From JANSWP01 sp041941305 (GTDB lineage Bacteria > Bacteroidota > Bacteroidia > Chitinophagales > Saprospiraceae): a DNA stretch of 41,066 nucleotides. Position 1 is the stretch's first letter; each line of letters opens with the position of its first letter. A program made the translations under genes and the position numbers. The stretch is from assembly GCA_041941305.1 (NCBI GenBank), contig JBGTQJ010000074.1, positions 1 through 41,066 on the forward strand, read 5' to 3'. Shown here one piece after another: positions 16,399-24,582 of this stretch. Below the pieces are notes generated by a model, which ran no database searches, was not told the origin of the DNA, and worked only from the letters and a program-made list of their open reading frames with translations.

Positions 16399-18669
16399 AT
16401 GCTAGAAGAAAAAGATCCACAAGAAACTCCAGAAACTGCAGAAACTGTAGTTGAGGAGGCACCGGCAGCAGAAACCACTGAAGAAACAGTTGAAGCCACT
16501 GCCGAAGAAACAACCGAAGCTCCGGCTGAAGAAGCCGTAGAAGCTACAACAGAAGAACCCCCTGTAGTTGAAGAACCTGCTACAGAAGAGGAAGCAACTG
16601 AAGAGGCTCCTGCAGCCGAAGAACCAGTTGCAGAGGAACCAGCAGCTGAAGAAAAGCCAGCTGAAGAGGAGCCAGTAACTACAGAAGAACCTGTCACTGA
16701 GGCACCTGCAGAGGAGCCAGCAGTAGCAGAAACTCCTGAAGCACCTGCTGAGGAAGTCGTTGAAGTTGCAGCTGAAACAAAAGAAGAAGCTGTTGCAGAA
16801 GCACCTAAAGCTGAAGAATCTGAAGAACCTGAAAAAGTAGACTTAGCAGAATTGACTCCTGCTGTTGAAACAGGTGGTGCACACGATGATTTCGATTGGG
16901 ACCAAACGAATAAGCATAGTTTACCTTATTCTGAATCTCAAATCGAAGCGTATCTTTCTCAATATGACAAGACCTTGACTTCTGTTCTCGAAAATGAAAT
17001 CGTGAGTGGAAAAGTTAGTGCAATCCACGATGGAGATATTGTCCTGGATATCAACTACAAGTCTGATGGTTTGGTCTCATTGGGTGAGTTTCGCGATATG
17101 CCTGACTTGAAAGTAGGCGATTCGGTTGAAGTATATGTTGAAAAACAAGAAGATGAGCGCGGTCAACTCGTTTTGTCTCGAAGAAAAGCAAAATTGTTGC
17201 GTGCATGGGAAGCACTTAAAGATAGTTTTGCAAACGGAACAGTCATAAAAGGTATTGTCATTAGCAAAACTAAAGGTGGTTTGATTGTAGACTGTAATGG
17301 TTTGGAAACTTTCCTTCCTGGTTCGCAAATTGACATCAAGCCTATTATTGATTATGACCAATACGTTGGGAAAACAATGGAATTCAAGGTTGTGAAAATC
17401 AACGAGCAAATCAAAAACGCTGTTGTTTCTCACAAAGCCCTTATCGAAAGTGATCTGGCAGAACAAAGAGAGGCTATCATATCCAAGTTGGAGAAAGGAC
17501 AAGTCCTCGAAGGTTTGGTCAAAAACATTACCGACTTTGGTGCATTCCTCGACCTTGGTGGTGTTGACGGTCTATTATATATTACAGATATTTCCTGGGG
17601 ACGTATCAATCACCCAAGTGAAGTGCTGGCATTGAATCAGAAAATCAATGTAGTTGTTCTTGATTTCGATGAAAACAAGAAGCGAATTTCACTTGGTCTC
17701 AAGCAATTGAATCCACATCCGTGGGAGGTATTGGCAGAAGAAGTTACGGAAGGATCTACTGTAAAAGGTAAAATCGTCAATATTGAAGATTACGGTGCAT
17801 TCCTCGAAATTCACCCAGGTGTGGAAGGATTGATTCACGTATCTGAAGTTTCCTGGAGCAACCAGCCAATCAATGCCCGAGAATTTTTCACTGTAGGTGA
17901 AGAATTGGAAGCGAAAGTTGTGACCATTGACAGGGAAGAGCGCAAAATGTCTTTGAGTGTCAAACAATTGAGCCAGGATCCATGGTCTGAAATTGCTGAG
18001 AAATTCCCAGTAAACAGTCGTCATACCGGTAAAGTGAAGAATTTGACTCCATACGGTGTCTTTATCGAAATGGAAGATGGAATAGGCGGCATGGTTCACA
18101 TCTCTGATCTTTCCTGGACCAAGAGATACAGCCATCCTTCTGAGTTTACCAAAGTTGGAGAAGAGATCGATATCGTTATTTTGGAGATAGATATTGACAA
18201 CCGCAAATTGTCACTTGGTCACAAACAAATTGAAGAAAATCCATGGGATACTTTTGAAAATGTATTCCCTGTAGGATCTTATCATGAAGCAACTGTCATG
18301 AGAAGAGACGATAGAGGTGCAATTGTGCAAATGCCTTATGGATTGGAAGCCTTTGCTCCAATCAAGCATATGCGCAAAGAAGATGGAAATTTGGCTGAGG
18401 TTGACGAAGCATTGACTGTTAAAGTGATAGAATTTAACCGCGATGACAAACGCATACTTGTTTCTCATTCTCGTTATGTCGATGACATCAAACGGGAAGC
18501 AGACGATCAAGTGAAAGCAGAACGTCAAAAGGAGCGTGATGTCACTCGCAAAGCAGTCAAGAAAACACAAGCATCTGTAGAAAAAACCACTTTAGGTGAT
18601 TTGGACGCATTATCTGCATTGAAACAACAATTGCAAGATGCTCCTCCTACTGATGGTGAGGATAAGTAA
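16399..18669 (+). CDS. rpsA: 30S ribosomal protein S1 with long acidic N-terminal extension
   Basis: 756 residues, about 150 longer than a plain six-domain S1. Six S1 (OB-fold) repeats begin at roughly 195, 276, 364, 449, 536 and 622. Repeats 3-5 are the canonical RNA-binding type (ITDFGAFLDLGGVDGLLYITDISW; IEDYGAFLEI; LTPYGVFIEM). S1 binds mRNA on the small subunit and helps initiation, which should matter in a phylum that mostly lacks Shine-Dalgarno sites. Residues 1 to about 150 are almost only Glu, Ala, Pro, Thr and Val, an acidic disordered tail. The ATG at 16399 is the only sensible start: CTAAAAAGC precedes it and all downstream codons are in one frame. It has its own promoter (16307) and a strong terminator (18698-18738). 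Confidence 0.95.
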   Translation: MLEEKDPQETPETAETVVEEAPAAETTEETVEATAEETTEAPAEEAVEATTEEPPVVEEPATEEEATEEAPAAEEPVAEEPAAEEKPAEEEPVTTEEPVTEAPAEEPAVAETPEAPAEEVVEVAAETKEEAVAEAPKAEESEEPEKVDLAELTPAVETGGAHDDFDWDQTNKHSLPYSESQIEAYLSQYDKTLTSVLENEIVSGKVSAIHDGDIVLDINYKSDGLVSLGEFRDMPDLKVGDSVEVYVEKQEDERGQLVLSRRKAKLLRAWEALKDSFANGTVIKGIVISKTKGGLIVDCNGLETFLPGSQIDIKPIIDYDQYVGKTMEFKVVKINEQIKNAVVSHKALIESDLAEQREAIISKLEKGQVLEGLVKNITDFGAFLDLGGVDGLLYITDISWGRINHPSEVLALNQKINVVVLDFDENKKRISLGLKQLNPHPWEVLAEEVTEGSTVKGKIVNIEDYGAFLEIHPGVEGLIHVSEVSWSNQPINAREFFTVGEELEAKVVTIDREERKMSLSVKQLSQDPWSEIAEKFPVNSRHTGKVKNLTPYGVFIEMEDGIGGMVHISDLSWTKRYSHPSEFTKVGEEIDIVILEIDIDNRKLSLGHKQIEENPWDTFENVFPVGSYHEATVMRRDDRGAIVQMPYGLEAFAPIKHMRKEDGNLAEVDEALTVKVIEFNRDDKRILVSHSRYVDDIKREADDQVKAERQKERDVTRKAVKKTQASVEKTTLGDLDALSALKQQLQDAPPTDGEDK

Positions 18670-18697
18670 TATTTGTCCGCCAGGATAACATTGCTGG

Positions 18698-18738
18698 AAA
18701 AAAAATCCCCGACTGGTCCACCGGTTGGGGATTTTTTT
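18698..18738 (+). terminator. intrinsic terminator after rpsA
   Basis: ATCCCC pairs with GGGGAT, continued by GACTGG with CCGGTT (one wobble at each of two positions), loop TCCA, preceded by an A-run and followed by a run of seven Ts. Confidence 0.92.
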
Positions 18739-18749
18739 GTCTATACCAA

Positions 18750-18917
18750 TATAATTCTATAATACTGCTATGCTGCTATACTATGATGCACCATACTTCA
18801 CAACATAGTGGGATTATAACATTCCAAAATAGCAAAATCGCAGTATTGAATAATCGCAGCATCATAAAAAAAAAGTATCAGAGCATTGCAGAATAGTAGA
18901 ATCGCAGTATCATAAAA
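18750..18917. repeat. degenerate word repeats upstream of the rhodanese gene
   Basis: The spacer is built of variants of a few words. An 18-base unit at 18852-18869 recurs at 18900-18917 with one change (AATCGCAGCAT/AATCGCAGTAT, then CATAAAA). ATAGTAGAAT, ATAGCAAAAT and GCATTGCAG appear beside them. Inverted counterparts (ATACTGC, ACTATGATGC) lie at 18760-18790. One unit, 18882-18902, matches 2761-2781. No function known. Confidence 0.6.
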
Positions 18918-18939
18918 TCAATCAACTAAATAATAAAAA

Positions 18940-19338
18940 ATGAAAAACCTATTTACACTTTTCCTTTCTATCGTTGTTTTGATTGGTGCTTGCCAATCCG
19001 GAGACAATTCCTCAAACGAAGAAAATCATGCTGATGGAACTTTTGAACGGCTCAATGTAGCTCAATTTCAAGCCAAACTGTCAGTAGCGACCAATCCCCA
19101 ATTAATTGATGTGCGCACACCTGAGGAGTATGCTGCGGGAACCATCATGGATGCCGTCAACATGAATTTTCATGATGATGACTTTGACCAGCAATTAAAT
19201 ACCCTTGATAAATCAAAACCTGTATATATATTTTGTCAGGCAGGAGGAAGAAGTTTAAAGACGGCAAAAAAAATGCAGGCTTTGGGCTTTCAGGAAATCT
19301 ATGAACTGGAAATTGGGTATTCGGGATGGGAGCAATAA
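18940..19338 (+). CDS. rhodanese-domain lipoprotein
   Basis: 132 residues. A lipoprotein signal peptide ends in the lipobox LIGAC, so Cys18 should be lipidated. A Ser/Asn/Glu-rich linker follows, then a single rhodanese domain from about 38: LIDVRTPEEYAAGTI is the usual CH2 signature and the active loop is C99-Q-A-G-G-R104. The catalytic cysteine is present, so sulfur transfer or persulfide chemistry in the periplasm is possible; the donor and acceptor are unknown. It is a single-gene unit preceded by degenerate repeats and followed by a spacer of about 200 bases. Confidence 0.92.
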   Translation: MKNLFTLFLSIVVLIGACQSGDNSSNEENHADGTFERLNVAQFQAKLSVATNPQLIDVRTPEEYAAGTIMDAVNMNFHDDDFDQQLNTLDKSKPVYIFCQAGGRSLKTAKKMQALGFQEIYELEIGYSGWEQ

Positions 19339-19545
19339 AGCTGGATGTAAGCAGCTTGTTTTACACATATTTTTTAAAAAAAGTACTATAATTGCGTAAA
19401 TTGAAACCAAAACATCATTTACACTTAATGATTTTGGATATGTAAAAAAGACCTGAACCCCTTCAGCACGCTAAAAGTCTGAGAAAACTGAATCTTTTTA
19501 GCCTATCTGATTTCTACAAGTTTAACCTTCTAAAAACAAATAGAC

Positions 19546-19881
19546 ATGGCGAATACCATCGCACTTGACTCAACTAAAACCCAAATTGTTTTTACCACTG
19601 GCAGTGGAAGTACAGATATCCCCCTGGCTGGAAATGGAGTGAATTTGAGTTTGCGAAATGGAGAAATAGAAGCTGCCGCAGCTGGTGGTCCGGCTACAGG
19701 AGATGAGGTGGTTTACCCTATTTCAGAGAATCCTAATATTGATGTGCAATACAACGCTTCAACGGAAAAAGTTGAATTTATTGGTATTGTTGATACAAGT
19801 GTTCAAAGAGAATTTAGTGTAGCCAATGATAATACGGTAAATGTAAGAAGGGACAATGGTAATATTGTAGTTACCGTTTAG
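19546..19881 (+). CDS. small protein of unknown function
   Basis: 111 residues, not recognised. It starts MANTIALDSTKTQIVFTTGS, has no signal peptide, membrane helix or cysteine, and is rich in Val, Asn, Thr and Asp in alternating patterns that suggest an all-beta fold (VQREFSVANDNTVNVRRDNG near the end). An Ala/Gly segment (EAAAAGGPATGDEV) sits in the middle. TATAATTG at about 19388 resembles a promoter -7 element with one mismatch. Its last 11 bases overlap the 3' end of the convergent helical-repeat gene. Regular composition and a clean ATG favour a real gene. Confidence 0.6.
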   Translation: MANTIALDSTKTQIVFTTGSGSTDIPLAGNGVNLSLRNGEIEAAAAGGPATGDEVVYPISENPNIDVQYNASTEKVEFIGIVDTSVQREFSVANDNTVNVRRDNGNIVVTV

Positions 19882-21388
19882 ACTTGATATGATCTTTGAA
19901 ACTATCAATCATAGACTTTTTTGAGATTTTACTCTCGACCCAAAATAAATATTCATCTAGTCCATGTGCATTAAATTCACGTGGACTATTTTTTTTATCA
20001 AGTATAAACTGTTTCAAAGATTGAAGTTCCTCAGGTAATTTTTCCAGCGTTACGGAGCTTATTTTTTTTAAATAATGAATAACCTCGTATTCAATGGTTT
20101 TGGTTTTTTCAGTTGTAGTTCCTTCAATATATCTTAAAGTCGCTCTACATGAATTATCAAACTCATCAAGTTCATCAAGTTCATAATGACAAATAATCTT
20201 TAGAACCCGGATAAACCTTTGCACATCTTGCCTTTCTTTGACTCTTTTATATTCTATCATTTTACTTATCCACTTATTACAATTTTGAAATTGTTCGAGG
20301 ATAAAATACAAAATGGAAATATTGCCAAAAATGGAGGCCCTAAATTTTTTATCTATATAATACTTACCAAACTTGGATTCTATGGTATCAATATATTTTC
20401 TAGCAGCCTCAAACTCTCCTTCATTCAAGAAATGAACCAGTTTAAATAGTGCCAAATTTTGAAATTTAATCCTTTCTCCATGAAAATTTTCAGGAACTTC
20501 TTTTTCAATTTTATCAATTATTGAAGGGATTAAATCAAACCGTTGATTGGAAAAAGAGGCACTAATAAAATTAGAGAGGTCCGTAATAAATTTTGGAAAC
20601 TCTTCCTTTTTGTATTCTGAATTAGCTTCCCACCATTCTATAACCTTTGCTTGACTATCAAATGCTTTATCAAACTGTCCTAATAATTGAAAATAAATAT
20701 TTTTAGCCTGATGAAATTCATATTTAGCATGAGTCGACTCTATTTCTTCTTCTTTAATCTTTTCCAAAGAAAATTCAGATTTCAGCTCCAGGATTTTTGA
20801 CTCATCTATTAATTGTTTCTGTCGTACAAAATTTGAAAAAATCAAATACTTTGAATCTGAATATTGCATTTCCTGATTCAATAGCTCCATTGCCTTTTTT
20901 TTCTCAGCTACTAATTTTTCTACTTTATCATTCAAACTCCACAATTCTAAATTGGAATAAACTGTCCTTTCCAACTTGTTTATTTCCAAAACTGAAGCGG
21001 GTTGTTCAAACTCAATTGCCAACTTCTTAGCCTTCTTCAACATCTTCCCACTTTGTTCATAAAGCCCTCTGTCAAGTAAGTAATTGGCATTCAAAATCAT
21101 CTCTTTTATTCTGGAATAGGCAGATTTCTCACTCCAATAACTCCGCATGGATTTAAGGATGGCGTAATAGAGGTAATTTTTTTCGGTACCAAGTCGGTTG
21201 AGAAAACCCTCGCCTTTTAATTTTTTCTGCAGACGTTCCTCGTCGTATTCATCCATGCTATTAAGGGCATCAAAAAGTTTGATATAGCTACTACTACCCT
21301 TTTGAGCGTCTACCTTAAAATACCGCTTTTCCGTCCGTGACATGGACTTAATTAATTGAAAAAGATCATCATTCTGGTTTTCTTTCAT
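19871..21388 (-). CDS. large helical-repeat (TPR-like) protein of unknown function
   Basis: 505 residues, no signal peptide or membrane helix. Predicted to be nearly all helical, with repeated pairs such as YEQSGKMLKKAKKLAIEFEQ and GEFEAARKYIDTIESKFGK that look like divergent TPR units. The N-terminus (DDLFQLIKSMSRTEKRYFKV, then SSYIKLFDALNSMDEYDEER) resembles that of the 468-residue protein at 39477-40883 in pattern: an LF/F start, a YIKL-D-LN segment, then an N-terminal helical bundle before the repeats. The two are probably distant members of one Bacteroidota family of cytosolic scaffold proteins. The start at 21388 is the only long-frame ATG in position. The upstream 1.55 kb is non-coding. 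Confidence 0.8.
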   Translation of the reverse strand: MKENQNDDLFQLIKSMSRTEKRYFKVDAQKGSSSYIKLFDALNSMDEYDEERLQKKLKGEGFLNRLGTEKNYLYYAILKSMRSYWSEKSAYSRIKEMILNANYLLDRGLYEQSGKMLKKAKKLAIEFEQPASVLEINKLERTVYSNLELWSLNDKVEKLVAEKKKAMELLNQEMQYSDSKYLIFSNFVRQKQLIDESKILELKSEFSLEKIKEEEIESTHAKYEFHQAKNIYFQLLGQFDKAFDSQAKVIEWWEANSEYKKEEFPKFITDLSNFISASFSNQRFDLIPSIIDKIEKEVPENFHGERIKFQNLALFKLVHFLNEGEFEAARKYIDTIESKFGKYYIDKKFRASIFGNISILYFILEQFQNCNKWISKMIEYKRVKERQDVQRFIRVLKIICHYELDELDEFDNSCRATLRYIEGTTTEKTKTIEYEVIHYLKKISSVTLEKLPEELQSLKQFILDKKNSPREFNAHGLDEYLFWVESKISKKSMIDSFKDHIKSKR

Positions 21389-21810
21389 AGTAGATCAGTT
21401 GCCACGCACGTTCCGAGTTTTGGCATTAGGATTAATTAAAACGAAATATTTTCTAATGATGGGTCAATCAATAGAAAAGTATAAATCCGTAAAAATTCCT
21501 TGATCGGAACCACGATTTCGCTCTTTGAAACTTTTTTTGAACTTTTTTTTAGGGTTTAGAAACCTAATAAAAAAACGATTGTGTATTCGCAATTCTGCTT
21601 ACTTAAATTTTTACTATTCAAAAGGAATTTAACCAATTAATTAATTGATTATCAATTTTTTACATCAAAAATAAAAATCCTGGATCAATTAAGAGGCCTG
21701 GGGGCAAAAATAATTTAGAAAATAATTTTTAAGGCTTTAGAGGTCTAAAAGATATGATTTGAACACTAAATTAGAAATTTTCTTGGTTTCAAGGATTTTG
21801 GAGCTGCCCT

Positions 21811-21818
21811 TACCTTTG
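21811..21818 (+). promoter_or_regulatory. promoter-like -7 element in the non-coding region
   Basis: TACCTTTG, an exact TAnnTTTG match. The nearest upstream TTG triplets are 10 and 25 bases away, so the -33 spacing is not ideal. If used, it would transcribe the repeat region 21850-22780. Confidence 0.35.
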
Positions 21819-21950
21819 AATCGTTATTTGAAAGAAACACCACGACAAACGAGTCAGGAAAATAAAATGGCATTGAAATCAGAACAACAAACAAGCGCTG
21901 AACAAGCTCACACCTAATTTCGGACTATGAATATTCAACGCTTACTCTAT

Positions 21951-22054
21951 AAAAATATAGCGAGAGAGTTTTTTCATTTAGCCCCTATAGGAACGATGGA
22001 TCCATATTGAATTCATCGTTCCTAAAACCAAAAAACATAGCGAGAGAGTTTTTT
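21951..22054 (+). repeat. 24-base direct repeat at exactly 80-base spacing
   Basis: Copies at 21951-21974 and 22031-22054 share ATAGCGAGAGAGTTTTTT preceded by AAAAAT or AAAAAC (one difference). Both keep the frame Ile-Ala-Arg-Glu-Phe-Phe. Between them lies the hairpin 21988-22024. Only two copies are present, so this is not a CRISPR. Confidence 0.85.
21988..22024. repeat. hairpin between the two direct repeats
   Basis: TAGGAACGATG (21988-21998) is complementary to CATCGTTCCTA (22014-22024). With one G-T wobble the stem extends to 14 bp around a nine-base loop. Confidence 0.8.
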
Positions 22055-22746
22055 TAATCACAAGAAACCAAAAATCTACAATCCAAGGCCGAAAAGTCGG
22101 AATGGAAAAAGCCAAATTAAAGCTCAGTAGCTGTCTTAACCCTTAAAAATGTGACATTAGATGAGGAAAAGCCAAAAAGTCACCAAAAATCATGAAAATC
22201 CTTGTGGAAATTAATAGTGACAGGTCTCCTTTTGATGTCGAGACTAAAAAAGACAGCTTATTTAACCCATTAACCTCCGAGAACCAATTGAAAACATTTG
22301 TCAGCCATTATTCCCGTAAAAACTATTTTTTTCACGAGACTGTTTAACCCTTTTTGGCTGAATTTACCTCAGCCTACTTTTCAAACCGAATGTGCCGGGA
22401 CTTGTTCCTGGGAAAACTATACCTTGAATAAACCAAATACTCCATCAGACCAATAGACCCCAAGACCAAAAATTTTCCACTTTAAGAAACTGTTTTGAAA
22501 GCCAAAATGAAAACATTCATGAGATTACACATTAAAACCGGTTTCATGCCAATCGGGAGATTTGAGTCAATCAAAACTGAATGGCATTGATTTCTATAGG
22601 CATGTTTGCTTATTAGTTTTGCTTGACTACCCCATACCAAAAAAGATAAAAAACTTGTATTTGTACTTGCTCTTAACCCTTGTATAACCCCGAAAATAAC
22701 CACTCCCCACTTTGCTTTACTTCGCATTTCGCTCTTATGACGAATC

Positions 22747-22786
22747 GCCCGGTAGCTCACCTTCATCCTACTCCGGGCCTTTTTTA
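22747..22786 (+). terminator. T-tailed hairpin resembling the ends of a tRNA
   Basis: GCCCGG (22747-22752) pairs with CCGGGC (22773-22778) around a 20-base loop, followed by a C and seven Ts. The left side continues TAGCTCA and the right side is preceded by TCATCCTACT, as in the acceptor/D-arm start and T-arm end of a tRNA with the middle missing. It works as a terminator candidate either way. Confidence 0.5.
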
Positions 22787-22841
22787 TTTTACGAAATAAG
22801 AATTCCGAATTCCGATTGCTTTCCTTTCTGGTTTAATAATT

Positions 22842-22849
22842 TACCTTTG
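22842..22849 (+). promoter_or_regulatory. promoter -7 element of the polyprenyl synthase gene
   Basis: TACCTTTG, a full TAnnTTTG match, with TTG at 22816-22818 (23-base spacer, slightly long). It gives a leader of about 90 bases containing the inverted AAAATK array. Confidence 0.6.
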
Positions 22850-22874
22850 GACGCAAAACATGGCATATAAGAAT

Positions 22875-22939
22875 GAAAATCAAAATGAAAATTAAAATGA
22901 AAACCCAACTCTTTCATTTTAATTTTCATTTTAATTTTA
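22875..22939. repeat. inverted array of AAAATG/AAAATT words just before a start codon
   Basis: The left arm 22875-22899 (GAAAATCAAAATGAAAATT and on) is complementary to 22915-22939 with two mismatches in 25 bases, spacer 15 bases. The right arm ends six bases before the ATG at 22946, so the folded leader would cover the ribosome entry site. Confidence 0.85.
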
Positions 22940-22945
22940 ATTTAA

Positions 22946-23920
22946 ATGGTCAAATCACTAAAGACCATCAAACAACCGATAGAGCAAGAACTTGAGCAAT
23001 TTGAGCGCTACTTTCGCAATTCTATGAAGAGCCCTGTACCGCTTTTGGATCGGATTACCTATTATATAGTGCGCAGAAAAGGTAAACAGGTCCGCCCAAT
23101 GTTCGTATTTCTATGTGCTCAACTGTGTGGTAAGGTCAATGACTCCAGTTTTACTGCGGCATCATTAATTGAATTGCTACACACAGCTACCCTGGTTCAT
23201 GACGATGTTGTTGATGACGCTTATGAACGGAGGGGCTTTTTTTCCATCAATGCACTTTGGAAAAATAAAGTAGCTGTATTGGTAGGTGATTTTTTGCTTT
23301 CAAAAGGATTTCTTTTGGCATTGGATAAAAAGGAATTTCAATTATTGGAAATCATGTCCTCTGCAGTAAAATTAATGGCAGAAGGAGAATTACTGCAAAT
23401 GGAAAAAGCCCGCCGATTAGATATTCGAGAAGAAATTTATTACGATATCATCAAAGGCAAAACAGCTTCTCTGATAGCTTCTGCCTGTGCTGCTGGCGCT
23501 GCCTCTTCCAATAAAGACCCTGAAATGATAGAAAAAATGAGGTTGTTCGGAGAAAAAATAGGCATCGCTTTTCAAATCAAAGACGACCTGTTTGATTTTG
23601 GGACCGATGATGTGGGCAAACCCCGGGGAATTGACATTAAGGAAAAGAAGATGACCTTGCCTCTGATTTATGCACTTGAGCATGCTTCCCGCTCTGATAA
23701 AAGAAGAGTTATCAACATCATCAAAAGACACAATACCAAATCAGAAAAGGTAAAAGAAGTCATAGATTTTGTCCATCAAAGCGGTGGTTTGCAATACGCT
23801 CAAAATGCAATGTACGATTACCGAAAAGCTGCTTTTGATATTTTACATGAGTTTCCAGAATCAGCCACCAGAAATTCTTTAGAAGACTTGGTAATTTTTG
23901 TAACAGATAGAAAGAAATAA
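22946..23920 (+). CDS. trans-polyprenyl diphosphate synthase (octaprenyl/solanesyl type)
   Basis: 324 residues, typical for long-chain E-prenyl synthases. The first aspartate-rich motif is HDDVVDD (D86, D87, D90) followed by ERRG; the second is DDLFDF (D213, D214, D217). GKQVRP at about 46-51 binds diphosphate, and GKTASLIASAC at about 171-181 is the conserved KT block. The enzyme condenses isopentenyl diphosphate units onto an allylic primer in the cytosol; in this phylum the product is normally the menaquinone side chain. Product length cannot be read reliably, though small residues before the first motif (LLHTATLVHDD) fit a long chain. Promoter at 22842. It is convergent with the thioredoxin-fold gene, only 14 bases apart and with no terminator between. 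Confidence 0.93.
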   Translation: MVKSLKTIKQPIEQELEQFERYFRNSMKSPVPLLDRITYYIVRRKGKQVRPMFVFLCAQLCGKVNDSSFTAASLIELLHTATLVHDDVVDDAYERRGFFSINALWKNKVAVLVGDFLLSKGFLLALDKKEFQLLEIMSSAVKLMAEGELLQMEKARRLDIREEIYYDIIKGKTASLIASACAAGAASSNKDPEMIEKMRLFGEKIGIAFQIKDDLFDFGTDDVGKPRGIDIKEKKMTLPLIYALEHASRSDKRRVINIIKRHNTKSEKVKEVIDFVHQSGGLQYAQNAMYDYRKAAFDILHEFPESATRNSLEDLVIFVTDRKK

Positions 23921-23934
23921 GTTCCTGTTCACAA

Positions 23935-24378
23935 TTACTTCAAAGCTTCTTCCACTTTATCAATAAAATCCATCACTTCTTCATTTCGATAGTACACTCT
24001 TTCTATAATTTCTTCATTTTCGTTGAGTAAAACGATGTAGGGAAAGATACGGTCAGGGTTGTATTCTTCGGCAATACTTTCATTGTATTTAGTCTGCCAT
24101 TTTGGTAAACGGTTTTCTTTTAGATGGGGATAATCCAATTCCACCAACACTAATTTTCTATTGGCATATTCCCAAAAAGCTTCTTCCTCAAATACCTTGT
24201 CTTTAAGTTGACGGCATGGGATACACCAATCTGAGCCATTAAAATATAAAAAGACAAAACGCTCCGTTTCGGATTTGTAAGCGGTCTCAAGGGCTTCGTC
24301 GAAGTCCGATAGCCATTCCGGAGGTTCGGTACCTACAGGTAGAAAAGTAATGAACAAAATGATGAATATGCTCCCCAT
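23935..24378 (-). CDS. exported thioredoxin-fold protein with CIPC motif
   Basis: 147 residues. A short hydrophobic N-terminus (MGSIFIILFITFLPVGTEPP) acts as a signal peptide or anchor. The fold runs from about 22, with the redox motif C52-I-P-C55 after NGSDW and a cis-proline site at IFPYIVLLNENEE. The SDWCIPCRQLKDKVF pattern belongs to the thioredoxin_7/DUF255-like proteins, often involved in disulfide reduction or oxidation in the periplasm. The partner is unknown. Its own -7 element on the minus strand (24408 to 24401) is close to the start, giving a leader of about 15-20 bases. Confidence 0.9.
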   Translation of the reverse strand: MGSIFIILFITFLPVGTEPPEWLSDFDEALETAYKSETERFVFLYFNGSDWCIPCRQLKDKVFEEEAFWEYANRKLVLVELDYPHLKENRLPKWQTKYNESIAEEYNPDRIFPYIVLLNENEEIIERVYYRNEEVMDFIDKVEEALK

Positions 24379-24400
24379 ACGTCTTCTCTATTTATGTATT

Positions 24401-24408
24401 CAAAGATA
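24401..24408 (-). promoter_or_regulatory. promoter -7 element of the thioredoxin-fold gene
   Basis: The minus strand reads TATCTTTG, a full match. No TTG at the -33 position. Confidence 0.5.
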
Positions 24409-24434
24409 AGGTTTCCAAATTAAAAATTGAAAAA

Positions 24435-24458
24435 GCCGCGCGAATCGCTTCGCGCAGC
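24435..24458. repeat. GC-rich hairpin upstream of the thioredoxin-fold gene
   Basis: GCGCGAA (24438-24444) pairs with TTCGCGC (24449-24455), loop TCGC, extended by GC/GC after one mismatch. No T-run. It stands out from the AT-rich surroundings. Confidence 0.7.
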
Positions 24459-24582
24459 CTACTTCAGTTTCTAAAGTTCAGCTAACCTTATTGTAAGCGT
24501 TCAGAGTTTTTGATGCTATGTATTCCTTTTCAAATCGGAATAAGTTATTTATGTCCAAGCACTTACTTGAAAAAGGACCCGA

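Larger units (their letters stand above)
21389..22945. other. 1.55-kb region without a recognisable gene
   Basis: No convincing CDS. In order it contains: a TACCTTTG promoter-like element (21811-21818); two tiny consecutive frames (21867-21917, 16 aa, and 21927-22010, 27 aa); a 24-base direct repeat at an 80-base interval (21951 and 22031) with a hairpin between; an inverted pair AGCTGTCTT/AAGACAGCT (22129-22137/22250-22258); four TTAACCC words (22136, 22262, 22344, 22673); a T-tailed hairpin at 22747-22786; and the promoter and leader of the polyprenyl synthase gene (22842-22945). The middle could be an untranslated RNA or decayed genes. Confidence 0.5.

Noticed and set aside
16377..16697. 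106-codon antisense frame, Ser/Ala/Gly-rich
   Set aside because: It is the shadow of the Glu/Ala/Pro codon repeats of the S1 extension; composition is extreme and no promoter is present.
21951..22054. Two direct repeats as a mini CRISPR
   Set aside because: Only two copies, a 56-base interval containing a hairpin, no cas genes.
22482..22766. 94-codon minus-strand frame in the non-coding region
   Set aside because: It starts inside the 22747-22786 hairpin, has no recognisable family or domain pattern, and lacks an upstream promoter.
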